From assembly GCF_900290115.1 (NCBI RefSeq), contig NZ_LT985749.1, positions 580,614 through 642,447 on the forward strand: DNA of 61,834 bases, given 5' to 3'. Positions 35,902-44,639 of the stretch are shown here, piece after piece (positions within the stretch are counted from its first letter, which is position 1; each line of letters begins with the position of its first letter). The translations under genes and the position numbers were made by a program. The notes under the pieces are model-generated. The model did no database searches and was not told the DNA's origin. It worked only from the letters and a program-made list of their open reading frames with translations. The stretch comes from Alistipes sp. Marseille-P5061. GTDB lineage: Bacteria; Bacteroidota; Bacteroidia; Bacteroidales; Rikenellaceae.

Positions 35902-37086
35902 ATGCCTGCAATGCTTCGAGAGGGTGCCGGATTTCCGCGCAGCCTGCTTCTGACGCTGGCCGTCATCGCCGGCGTCTCCGTCGCCAACCTCTACTACAAC
36001 CAGCCGCTGCTGGAGATGCTCCGCGCAGAGCTCCACACCACGACGCTCGAGGCCAACCACATCGCCCTCTACACCCAGGGAGGCTACGCTCTGGGGCTCT
36101 TCTTCATCATCCCGCTGGCCGACCTGGTGAGCCGCCGCCGCATCGTGCTGGTCAACTTCTCGGTGCTGGTCCTCTCGCTGCTCGCCATCGCCGCCGCCCG
36201 CGACATCCGCACCATCCACCTCTTCTCCTTCCTCACGGGGCTCTGCTCGGTCATGCCCCACATCTTCATCCCCTTCGCCGCCCAGTACTCCCGGCCGGCC
36301 GACAAGGCCCGCAACGTGGGCATCATCCTCTCGGGGCTGCTCAGCGGCATCCTCGCCTCGCGCGTAGTGAGCGGTGCGGTGGGCGAGGTGCTCGGCTGGC
36401 GCGAGATGTACTGCATCGCCGCGGGGCTTATGGTTCTCTCGGCGCTGGTCATCCTGCGCGTGCTTCCCGACACGCCGCGCAACTTCACGGGGGGATACGG
36501 CGCGCTGATGCGCTCGCTGGCCACGCTCTTCAGCCGCTACGCCGCGCTGCGGCTCCATGCGCTGCGCGCCGCCCTGGCCTTCGGGTCGTTCATGTGCTTC
36601 TGGGCGTCGCTCGCCTTCAAGATGGCCGGGGCTCCGTTCCACGCCGGCAGCGACGTGGTGGGGCTGCTGGGGCTCTGCGGCATCGCAGGGGCCGTCACCG
36701 CCTCGCACGTGGGGGTCTACATCCCGCGCTACGGCGTCCGCCGCCTGAGCGCCGTCGGGGCGCTGCTGCAGCTTGCCGCCTGGGGGCTCTTCGGCGCGGG
36801 CGCCGGGAGCTATGCGGCCATCGTGGCGGGCATCGTGCTGATTGACATCGGCATGCAGGGCATCCAGCTCTGCAACCAGGCCCCGCTGTTCGAACTCGAG
36901 CCGCAGGCCTCGAACCGCATCAACACGCTCTTCATGAGCATCTACTTCATCGGCGGCGCCTTCGGCACACTCCTCTCGGGGCTGGCGTGGAGCCGCTGGG
37001 GCTGGCCGGGCGTGGTGGCGGCCGGCGCCGTGCTGGCCTTCGGCTCGCTGCTCACCACCCTCACGCCGAAGCGGCCGCAGCAATAG
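35902..37086 (+). CDS. Major facilitator superfamily transporter (putative drug or siderophore exporter)
   Basis: The ATG at 35902 gives 394 residues with about 12 membrane helices. The opening (ANLYYNQPLLEM) and the loop motif ADLVSRRRIVL are characteristic of YfcJ/EntS-like MFS exporters found with fused annotation as inner-membrane transport proteins. It is monocistronic with its own promoter. Substrate unknown. Confidence 0.85.
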   Translation: MPAMLREGAGFPRSLLLTLAVIAGVSVANLYYNQPLLEMLRAELHTTTLEANHIALYTQGGYALGLFFIIPLADLVSRRRIVLVNFSVLVLSLLAIAAARDIRTIHLFSFLTGLCSVMPHIFIPFAAQYSRPADKARNVGIILSGLLSGILASRVVSGAVGEVLGWREMYCIAAGLMVLSALVILRVLPDTPRNFTGGYGALMRSLATLFSRYAALRLHALRAALAFGSFMCFWASLAFKMAGAPFHAGSDVVGLLGLCGIAGAVTASHVGVYIPRYGVRRLSAVGALLQLAAWGLFGAGAGSYAAIVAGIVLIDIGMQGIQLCNQAPLFELEPQASNRINTLFMSIYFIGGAFGTLLSGLAWSRWGWPGVVAAGAVLAFGSLLTTLTPKRPQQ

Positions 37087-37181
37087 CCCGGCAACAACCC
37101 CTCTGCCGTCCCGACCGCATCCCTTCCCGCCGCTGAAAAGCGGCGCGACCGCCCGCCATATCCCATGCACGGGACAAAAAA

Positions 37182-37216
37182 GGCGGAGCGAACGCAACAG
37201 CCACGTTCGCTCCGCC
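37182..37216 (-). terminator. Terminator between the MFS and GH26 genes
   Basis: GGCGGAGCGAACG pairs perfectly with CGTTCGCTCCGCC; on the minus strand it is followed by T residues and lies just after the GH26 stop. Confidence 0.85.
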
Positions 37217-37241
37217 GATGCCGACATCGTCGGGCCGCTCG

Positions 37242-38447
37242 CTACAACGGCGAGTACATGTCGGGAAGGTCGTTCTCCAGCAGCACCTGCTTCTTGGCCG
37301 CGAAGTCGAGGAAATCCTCCTCGGAGTAGCATCCGCGGAAGGCGCCGAAGTAGTGGCCGCCGTTGCGCGGGAAGTCGCCGTTGCGCCATACGAGCACGAA
37401 GCTGACGGGCTGCCCCTCGATGACCTTGTAGAGCATCTGCGTCCACCACTTCTTGTTGAAATAGTCCGAATCCTCGGGGCTGTTGTTCTCCAGACCCGTC
37501 TCGGTCAACGCCAGCGGCTTGTTCTTCGTGTAGGCGATGTTCTTCATCAGGCGAACCATCTGCAGCCCCTTGTGGCCGTAGTCCTCGCCGTCGCGGTCAT
37601 AGGCGTCGAGTCCCAGGATGTCGACCCACTCGTCGCCGGGCCAGTACTCGAGGTAGGCATCGCGCGAATTGATGTGAATCATGTCGGGCGAATAGGCCCA
37701 GATGATGTTGTGCAGCCCCTTCACGTCGCGCAGATAGGTGATGGTGAACTGCCACAGGGCGATGAACTCGTCGGCCGAGGCGTTGCCCTTGCCCCACCAG
37801 AAGCCCGAACCCGAATGCTCGTGCCAGGGGCGGAAAATCACCGGAATGAGCTCACCGTCGGAGGACTTGAGGCTGCCGATGAAGTCGGCTATGCGGTCGA
37901 GCCAACCCTTGAACTTCTCGTGGTTCGCACCGCCCGGGATGATGGTGTAGACGGCACGCGTAACATCCCACGCATTGCCGTCGGTCACCGGGTTGGCGCA
38001 GTGCCACGAAAGGGTGTTGATTCCGCCGCGCTCGAAGGCGGCGATGATGTGCTTGCGCACGTCGTCAAAGACATCGCCGTCGATGTTGGCATCCAGTCCG
38101 AACTCGAGGTTCGAGAGCTCCCAGCCGCAGACGGCCGGATGGCTGCCCGTCAGATACTTGGTATCCGAGAGGTCGGTCCGCTCACCGGCATACCACTTCT
38201 GGTTGTTGTCCAGACCGTAGAGTGTGGGAATCTGGCGGCCGAACATCGTGCCGCGCTCGGCCAGCACGAAGAGGTTTTCGTAGAGCGTCCGCGTGATGGC
38301 CGATGCGGCGGGGTCGACCATCGTCTTGGGACCTTCGGGATAGCCCGTCGGCGTCCGGTTCGGCGTCTCGGGTTCATCGGTGCAACCGACGGCCGTCGAA
38401 ATGGCCATGGAGGCGCATGCGAGCAGGAGCGAGAATTTCAATTTCAT
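37242..38447 (-). CDS. GH26 endo-beta-1,4-mannanase lipoprotein
   Basis: The 401-residue protein has a lipoprotein signal with lipobox Cys22 (AISTAVGC). Glycoside hydrolase family 26 features are Glu210 in FRPWHEHSGSGFWWG (acid/base) and Glu316 in LALTETGLE (nucleophile). It would cut beta-mannan chains at the cell surface or in the periplasm. Last gene on the minus-strand arm of the sugar locus, after the AraC regulator. Confidence 0.9.
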   Translation of the reverse strand: MKLKFSLLLACASMAISTAVGCTDEPETPNRTPTGYPEGPKTMVDPAASAITRTLYENLFVLAERGTMFGRQIPTLYGLDNNQKWYAGERTDLSDTKYLTGSHPAVCGWELSNLEFGLDANIDGDVFDDVRKHIIAAFERGGINTLSWHCANPVTDGNAWDVTRAVYTIIPGGANHEKFKGWLDRIADFIGSLKSSDGELIPVIFRPWHEHSGSGFWWGKGNASADEFIALWQFTITYLRDVKGLHNIIWAYSPDMIHINSRDAYLEYWPGDEWVDILGLDAYDRDGEDYGHKGLQMVRLMKNIAYTKNKPLALTETGLENNSPEDSDYFNKKWWTQMLYKVIEGQPVSFVLVWRNGDFPRNGGHYFGAFRGCYSEEDFLDFAAKKQVLLENDLPDMYSPL

Positions 38448-38470
38448 GTCGTTCAGGGATTTAAGGTTGG

Positions 38471-39361
38471 TTATACGTTGATTTTCTTTTGCGAATAATA
38501 GGTCTTGAAGTCGCGCGGGGTCATCCCCTTGCAGCGGCGGAATATCCGGTTGAAGTTCGAGAGGTTGTTGAAGCCGCTCATGTAGGCCACCTCGGAGATG
38601 TTCTTGGTCGGCGACTCGATGAGCAGCCGCGAGGCAGCGCCCAGCCGGATGTCGTTGAGCAGCGTGACGAAGCTCTTGCCCGTGTGCTGCTTGATGAAGC
38701 GGCGGAAGGTGGGCTCGCTCATGTTGACCAGCGCCGTCACCTCCGCAAGCGGGATGTCGCGGCGGTAGTTCTCGTTGAGGAACTGCATCACCTTCCGAAT
38801 CCGGGGGCTGTTGTAGTTGTCGGGCTCGGTCGAGACGCTCCGCTGGGCCAGAATCTGGTAGTCCCCCTCACAGGCGAGGAAGTTGAGCAGCGCCAGGAAG
38901 TGGAGCACCGACGCGAAGCGTTCGCCGCTGGAGACCAGCCGCTCGAAATAGGGCTCCGCCCGCACGATGGTCTGCTCGGAGAAGGCGATGCCGCGCTGCG
39001 CATATTCGAACATCCGCCGGATGGGGTGGAACTGCTTCTTGTCGATGAAGCCCTTCTCGAAGAGCTCGGGCGAGAACTGGATGCAGACCTCGTGCACGTC
39101 GGCATCGCAGGCATAGTTGCCGTTGAGCCAGGCATGTTCGAGATAGGAGCCCGTGATGAGGGCCAAATCGAGCGCCCCGATTTCGCGGATGGAGTCTCCC
39201 ACGATGCGCGTGGCTCCCTGCGCGCCGCAGACCAGATTGAGCTCGTACTCCTGGTGGATATGCACCGGATAGCAGAACTCGCGCTTGTAGCGGTCGAAGA
39301 CCACGAAGCAGTCCTGGGGCGAGATGGGCGGTATTTCGGTCAGTATGTTGGGGTTGGACAT
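38471..39361 (-). CDS. AraC-family transcriptional regulator of the sugar locus
   Basis: The 296-residue protein has an N-terminal cupin-like sensor domain and a C-terminal double helix-turn-helix (residues ~195-290) with the AraC signature ISEVAYMSGFNNLSNFNRIFRRCKGMTPRDFK. It probably responds to a mannan-derived sugar and controls the locus. Between the symporter gene (12 bases upstream) and GH26. Confidence 0.92.
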   Translation of the reverse strand: MSNPNILTEIPPISPQDCFVVFDRYKREFCYPVHIHQEYELNLVCGAQGATRIVGDSIREIGALDLALITGSYLEHAWLNGNYACDADVHEVCIQFSPELFEKGFIDKKQFHPIRRMFEYAQRGIAFSEQTIVRAEPYFERLVSSGERFASVLHFLALLNFLACEGDYQILAQRSVSTEPDNYNSPRIRKVMQFLNENYRRDIPLAEVTALVNMSEPTFRRFIKQHTGKSFVTLLNDIRLGAASRLLIESPTKNISEVAYMSGFNNLSNFNRIFRRCKGMTPRDFKTYYSQKKINV

Positions 39362-39373
39362 GGCAGCAGGTGT

Positions 39374-40723
39374 TTAGGATTCGACAGGTTGTCCGTCTCG
39401 CAACGGATAGCGCAGCACGAAGACGAAGGCGCCCAGCGCAGCGGCGGCCGGCAGGATGCTCTGCAGGAAGCCGATGACCGAGAGCGTCGCCTCGCTCTGC
39501 ACGGCATTAGCCTCGAAGCCGGCCAGCGAGAGAATCCACGCCGTGGCGGCGCTTCCGACCGACCAGCCGATTTTCTGGGCCATCGAGTAGGAGGAGAAGA
39601 TGAGCCCCGTGTCGCGGCGGCCCGTACACCGCTCGGCATAGTCGGCCACGTCGGCCGACATGGCCCAGAGCAGCGGCAGCACGCCTCCGACGGCGAGGCT
39701 GATGAGTGCCTGAGCGGCCAGCAGCGCCGCCAGACCCGCCCCCTCGGCCAGGCGGAAGCCCAGCGAGAGGAGCGCCGTGACGAGCAGCACGCCGGCCAGT
39801 GCGCGCCGGCGGCCGAAGCGGGCGGCCAGCGCCGGGGTGAAGATGATACCGACGATGTTGAAGAGCTGCCCCACGGCCACGAAGAGGGCCGAGCCGGTGA
39901 GGGCCACGCCTCCCAGCACGACGGAGGAGTCCCCCTCGCCGATGCAGTATTTGAAGTAGTAGACCGTACCGCTTTCGCGGAAGGCGTTGAAGAGCTGCAG
40001 ACAGATGGCCGCCGCGGCGAGGATGAGCCACGGACGGTTGTGCATCAAATCGCGCAGCGAGACGGCTACCGAATGGCGTTCGCTCCGCACGGGACGTACC
40101 CGCTCGCGCGTCGAGAGGAAGGTGGCCAGCAGCAGCGCCACCACCAGCGCGCAGATGACGGCCACCGAGGCGGTCCACCCGCCGGGATGCCCCGCCTCAC
40201 CGCCGAAGAGGCGCGCCAGCGGCTCGATGAGCAGCACGGCCAGGATGCTGCCGCCCGCGGCGAAGGCCATGCGGAAGGAGGCGAGCGTCGTGCGCTCCTG
40301 CGCATCGGAGGAGATGACCCCCAGCAGCGAGGCGTAGGGGACGTTGACCAGCGAATAGACGACCATCATCGCCGAGTAGGTCACCGCGGCATAGGCCACG
40401 CGGCCCCCTTCGCTCCAGTCCGGCATCGAGAAGGTGAGCACCCCCAGCAGACCGAAGGGCAGCGCGCCCCACAGCAGCCACGGACGGAACGTTCCCCAGC
40501 GGCTGCGCGTCCGGTCGCACACGAGCCCCACGAAGGGGTCGAGCAGCGAATCCCACACGCGTGTCACCAGAAAGAGCAGGCCCACCACCCAGGCGTCGAG
40601 GCCACAGATGTCCGTATAGAAGAACATCAGGTAGACGCTGAAGAGCTTCCAGAGCATCGAGCAGGCGGCATCGCCCAGTCCGTAGCCGATTTTTTCGGAG
40701 AGACGCATGGCCGGCGGCATCAA
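39374..40723 (-). CDS. GPH-family sugar:cation symporter (MelB-like)
   Basis: A 449-residue protein with 12 predicted membrane helices. The N-terminal segment (SEKIGYGLGDAACSMLWK...FFYTDICGL) and the D-P-F-V-G-L-V-C-D-R-T-R-S-R-W-G loop are hallmarks of glycoside-pentoside-hexuronide symporters. It would import released mannose, galactose or oligosaccharides across the inner membrane. The start overlaps the GH97 stop by 4 bases (ATGA), indicating translational coupling. Confidence 0.9.
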   Translation of the reverse strand: MMPPAMRLSEKIGYGLGDAACSMLWKLFSVYLMFFYTDICGLDAWVVGLLFLVTRVWDSLLDPFVGLVCDRTRSRWGTFRPWLLWGALPFGLLGVLTFSMPDWSEGGRVAYAAVTYSAMMVVYSLVNVPYASLLGVISSDAQERTTLASFRMAFAAGGSILAVLLIEPLARLFGGEAGHPGGWTASVAVICALVVALLLATFLSTRERVRPVRSERHSVAVSLRDLMHNRPWLILAAAAICLQLFNAFRESGTVYYFKYCIGEGDSSVVLGGVALTGSALFVAVGQLFNIVGIIFTPALAARFGRRRALAGVLLVTALLSLGFRLAEGAGLAALLAAQALISLAVGGVLPLLWAMSADVADYAERCTGRRDTGLIFSSYSMAQKIGWSVGSAATAWILSLAGFEANAVQSEATLSVIGFLQSILPAAAALGAFVFVLRYPLRDGQPVES

Positions 40724-42726
40724 TGTTTGACAATGCGTGCGGCGAAGCCTCCGCCGGGGGCGAGCTCCACGTCGAGCCCCTCAGATGCGTCGAGCGTCAG
40801 CACCTCGCGCCGGTAGTCGCGCGCGATGCGGCGGGCATTGGCCCCGTCGCGGAAGAGCTCCACGTCGTACGTACCTTCGGGCAGGAACGAGAGGTCGAGA
40901 TGCACGGTGCGGGCCTTCCAGCCCGTCATGCCACCCACGTACCACACCTCGCCGCTGCGGCGGGCTGTCACGATGCAGTGACCCACCTCGCCTTCGAGCA
41001 CGCGGGTCTGGTCCCAGACGGTCGGCACGCCGGCAATGAAGCGCAGGCACTCCTCCTCACGCTCGTACTGCGAGGGGGCGTCGCACAGCATCGACAGCGG
41101 CGCGTCGAAGACGACGTACTGCGCCAGCTGGCGGCAGCGCGTCCCCTGGCTCATCGGTTCGCCGTTGACCGGGCGGAAGTTCTCGCGCACGGCGTTGCGC
41201 ATAGCCCCCTGCGTATAGTCGACCGGACCGGCCATCATGCGGATGAAGGGCATCGTCACGTCGTAGGTCACCTGGTCCACCTCGACGGGCGACCACTTCA
41301 CCTGTTCGAGGCCGTGCACGCCCTCGAAGTTGATGACGTTGGGATAGGTGCGCTGCACGCCCGTCGGCTTGTAGATGCCGTGCAGGTCGAGCAGCAGTCC
41401 GTAGCGGGCGGCCGTACGCGCCGCCTCGTAGACGAAGTCGGTGAGCAGCTGGTCGTCGCGGTCCATGAAGTCGACCTTGAAGCCGCGGATGCCCATCTTC
41501 GAGTAGTGGGCGCAGAGCTCCTCCATCTGCCCGGCAAAGGGGAGGTAGCCAATCCAGAGAATCAGCCCCACGCCCCGCTCGGCGCCGTAGGCGACCAGCG
41601 CCGGAAGGTCGATGTCACCCGCCGTCTCGAAGGGACGGTGGTGGCCGGCGCTCCAGCCGTCGTCCATCACCACGTAGCGCAGGCCGTTGGCGGCCGCGAA
41701 GTCGATGTAGTATTCATAGGTGCGCTGGTTGATGCCCGCCTCGAAGTCGACGCCGTAGAGGCCCCAGCCGTTCCACCACTCCCAGGCCGCCTTGCCGGGC
41801 TCAATCCACGAGATGTCGTCCAGCCGGCAGGGGGAGGCCAGACGCCACACCAGGTCGGTCTGGGCCAGCTCCGCATCGTTGCGCACCAGCGCCATCGCCC
41901 GCCAGGGGAGCGTCTGCCGCGCCGCAATGCGGGCGATGTAGGGTTCGTACTCCTCGACGACGCCCTGCATGCGGTCGTAGCCGCCCGCAACGATGCGCCG
42001 CGGGCAGGGAGCAAAGACACCCTCGAGCCGGTCGGCGACCGCACGTCGGAGGAACATGCCGGGATAGCTCTCCAGGTCGGCATCGGTGATGCAGACCCGC
42101 TCGCCGCCCGGCGTGCGGACCAGCAGCGGCAGGAAGGCCAGTCGCGTGGAGTCCATCGCGGAGAGCGAAGTCTCGGTATAGGTATTCTCGAACGACTGCA
42201 TGAACTGCTCGCCGAAGGGGAGCCCTTCGTGCTGCTGCGGCGTGTCGCGCACGTAGGGAACCACCGCCGTTGAGCCTTCGGGGAAGAGGAACGGGGCGCG
42301 CTCGCCGCGGAGCGTCACCTCGTCGTCCGTACGCGAGAGGAAGCGGTAGGCCATGCCGTCGTCGTAGAGGCGGAACTCCAGCGCGAAGCCCTCGCGGAAC
42401 TCGACCAGCAGGCCGTTGCAGCGGTCCGCAACCTGCGACCTCTTATAAAAGGGGGCAGGCACCTGCTCATCGAGCAGGTAGTGCTGCACGCGCTTCACAT
42501 GCGACGAAAGGCCCCACGTCCGACCGTCGGCAAGCTCCAGAGCGACTCCGTCGGATGATACGACTCGCTCATTTTCGGTTCTCACATTGTATACAATTCG
42601 CTCACCGCACGTAACGGTCAATTCGAGGCGTCCGTCGGGCGACTGAATCGTACAGGTTTTCTCCTTTCCGAGGGCTGCCGTCTGCAGCGACAGCAGAAGG
42701 AAAAGGACGGGAAAGAATTTTCGCAT
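40720..42726 (-). CDS. GH97 glycoside hydrolase, alpha-galactosidase-type (retaining)
   Basis: The 668-residue protein has a signal peptide (MRKFFPVLFLLLSLQTAALG), an N-terminal GH97 beta domain and a TIM barrel with VVMDDGWSAG and GFKVDFMDRDDQ. Asp419 in the latter matches the nucleophile of retaining GH97 alpha-galactosidases; inverting alpha-glucosidase SusB uses Glu instead. INFEGVHGLEQ could hold the acid/base. Removal of galactose side chains would fit the mannanase and mannosidase of this locus. First gene of the minus-strand arm. Confidence 0.85.
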   Translation of the reverse strand: MRKFFPVLFLLLSLQTAALGKEKTCTIQSPDGRLELTVTCGERIVYNVRTENERVVSSDGVALELADGRTWGLSSHVKRVQHYLLDEQVPAPFYKRSQVADRCNGLLVEFREGFALEFRLYDDGMAYRFLSRTDDEVTLRGERAPFLFPEGSTAVVPYVRDTPQQHEGLPFGEQFMQSFENTYTETSLSAMDSTRLAFLPLLVRTPGGERVCITDADLESYPGMFLRRAVADRLEGVFAPCPRRIVAGGYDRMQGVVEEYEPYIARIAARQTLPWRAMALVRNDAELAQTDLVWRLASPCRLDDISWIEPGKAAWEWWNGWGLYGVDFEAGINQRTYEYYIDFAAANGLRYVVMDDGWSAGHHRPFETAGDIDLPALVAYGAERGVGLILWIGYLPFAGQMEELCAHYSKMGIRGFKVDFMDRDDQLLTDFVYEAARTAARYGLLLDLHGIYKPTGVQRTYPNVINFEGVHGLEQVKWSPVEVDQVTYDVTMPFIRMMAGPVDYTQGAMRNAVRENFRPVNGEPMSQGTRCRQLAQYVVFDAPLSMLCDAPSQYEREEECLRFIAGVPTVWDQTRVLEGEVGHCIVTARRSGEVWYVGGMTGWKARTVHLDLSFLPEGTYDVELFRDGANARRIARDYRREVLTLDASEGLDVELAPGGGFAARIVKH

Positions 42727-43067
42727 AAGGATTTGGTTTTAGCAGTATGTTGGTTTTCAATGATTTGCAAATCGCCGAATCATTTCGATGTAAAAATACG
42801 CCTCGCGTGAGAATTTTCCAAGGAATGCAAACTATTTCAATCGGAAAATACCAAACAAAGAGCGAATAGTACCACAAAAAGAAAACACAAAAGCCCCCAT
42901 CAGCCCGTTTCCGTTTCGAACATGCACACAATCCCGTTCCGAAAAGTATCGAATGTAGTACGATTCGTTCAATCTCTTTTGCATTTCTGACCTTTCTTAT
43001 CATAGGTCTCCGGAAAGGTTTAATTTTGCTCGTGCCTTGAAACAACCAAAACCTAAACATAACCTGT
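42727..43067. promoter_or_regulatory. Divergent control region of the polysaccharide utilisation locus
   Basis: This 341-base AT-rich stretch separates the two arms. A perfect 12-base palindrome (GATTTGCAAATC) at 42762-42773 lies just upstream of GH97 and is a candidate operator. TAATTTTG at 43021-43028 matches TAnnTTTG and lies 40 bases before the SusE/F-like gene. No gene is seen inside. Confidence 0.55.
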
Positions 43068-44633
43068 ATGAGGAGTAAATTCCACTTTCTGACGACGGGT
43101 CTTGCGACCCTGTTTCTGCTGTCGGGAGTCTCCTGCTCGGACGATGAGGCAAGCGTGCCGACCCCGCCGGGCGAGGGGATACTCACCCCTCCCGTGCTGA
43201 CACTCTCGGCCGAGGAGGTCCTCGTCGAGCCCGAAGAGCCCGACCAGACGGTACTCCACGCCGAGTGGAGCGCCGCCACCGACGACCCCGAGGTCGATGT
43301 CCGCTATTCGCTCTACGTCAACCACGGCGAGGGCGACATGTTCACCAACCCGCTGGTCTTCGACGCCGGCACCGAACTGAGCTACGACTTCACCAACGAG
43401 GAGCTCAACCGGATGCTCATCTCCGACTTCGAAATCGAACCGGGCGTGGCCACGCCGCTGCGTCTGGTGGTCTATGCCGAGAACCGCGACGATGAATTCG
43501 ACACGCAGCTTTCGCAGACGCTCGTCTGCACCGTGACGGCGCAGACCGCCTATCCGGCCTATCCGCCCGCCGTCTACCTGGTGGGTGCCGCCACCTCGTG
43601 GGGCTGGGACCTCACGCAGGCGCTCGAAATTCCCGAAACGTCGCCCGGCTCGCACCGCTACGAGGCCTCCGACATCGAGCTGCGCGTACAGCCCGCAAGC
43701 ATCAACAACGGCTTCAAGCTCTACTTCTCGCGCAACCTCGACGATTTGGACGACCCGCGCTTTGCGGCCCAGGACCTTGGCTCGGACACCTTCGGCAAGA
43801 CGCTTGTCTACAAGGAAGGCGACGCGCAGTACCAGCCCGGTTCGTTCGGTTACGAGAACGGTCTGTACAGCATCAGCCTCGACCTCGATGCCCTGGAGCT
43901 TACCATCACCCGCACGGGAGACCTTCCCGCCGAGGCGCTTCCCGAGCAGCTCTACCTGCTGGGCGACGCCTTCACCTGGGGCTGGGTTTGGACCGGAACG
44001 CCGCTGGCCAAGGTCGAGGAGGGCATCTACCGCGCCGAGAACCTCGTCATGGACTTCGGCAGCAACGGCGACCGCGGCTTCAAGATGTACGAGAAGCTGG
44101 AGAACTGGAGCGTCTACTACGCGATGGCAGACGACGCCACGGCCGACAACATCACCCTGCAGCGCGTCACCGACACCGACGTTCCGCAGGTATACCCCGG
44201 CAAGCTGGGCTTCAAGAACGGCGTCTACACCATGGAGGTCAACCTGCTCGAGATGAAGATGACCCTCACGCAGAGTGTCGACTACTCGACCGCCTACTCG
44301 ATGACGGGCGCCGCCACGCCGGGCGGCTGGGACACGCGCACCTACCTGCCCAAGAAGGGCGAGAACGAATGGGAGGCCACGGGCATCCGGATGAACTTCG
44401 ACGACGAGTACAAGGGATTCAAAATCTTCGCCTCGGCCGACGGATGGTGGCCCTGGTACGGACAGCAGCCCGACGCCGCATTCGGCACCGTGCTCCGCAT
44501 CGACGACCAGGCGACGAGCGATTCGTACGGCGACCCGCAGTTCTATCCACAGCGCTTCGGATACGCCTCGGGCACCTACACCATCAACCTCAACCTCAAC
44601 ACGATGACGCTCACGCTCACCCTGGAACAATAA
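43068..44633 (+). CDS. SusE/SusF-like surface glycan-binding lipoprotein
   Basis: The 521-residue protein has a lipobox (LLSGVSC) and an N-terminal SusE-like Ig domain (residues ~35-150). Three tandem carbohydrate-binding-like units begin with YLVGAATSWGWDL, YLLGDAFTWGWVW and YSMTGAATPGGWD. It would hold polysaccharide at the outer membrane. Unusually it is the first gene of the arm rather than following susD. The GH2 gene starts 6 bases later. Confidence 0.85.
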   Translation: MRSKFHFLTTGLATLFLLSGVSCSDDEASVPTPPGEGILTPPVLTLSAEEVLVEPEEPDQTVLHAEWSAATDDPEVDVRYSLYVNHGEGDMFTNPLVFDAGTELSYDFTNEELNRMLISDFEIEPGVATPLRLVVYAENRDDEFDTQLSQTLVCTVTAQTAYPAYPPAVYLVGAATSWGWDLTQALEIPETSPGSHRYEASDIELRVQPASINNGFKLYFSRNLDDLDDPRFAAQDLGSDTFGKTLVYKEGDAQYQPGSFGYENGLYSISLDLDALELTITRTGDLPAEALPEQLYLLGDAFTWGWVWTGTPLAKVEEGIYRAENLVMDFGSNGDRGFKMYEKLENWSVYYAMADDATADNITLQRVTDTDVPQVYPGKLGFKNGVYTMEVNLLEMKMTLTQSVDYSTAYSMTGAATPGGWDTRTYLPKKGENEWEATGIRMNFDDEYKGFKIFASADGWWPWYGQQPDAAFGTVLRIDDQATSDSYGDPQFYPQRFGYASGTYTINLNLNTMTLTLTLEQ

Positions 44634-44639
44634 TCAGCC

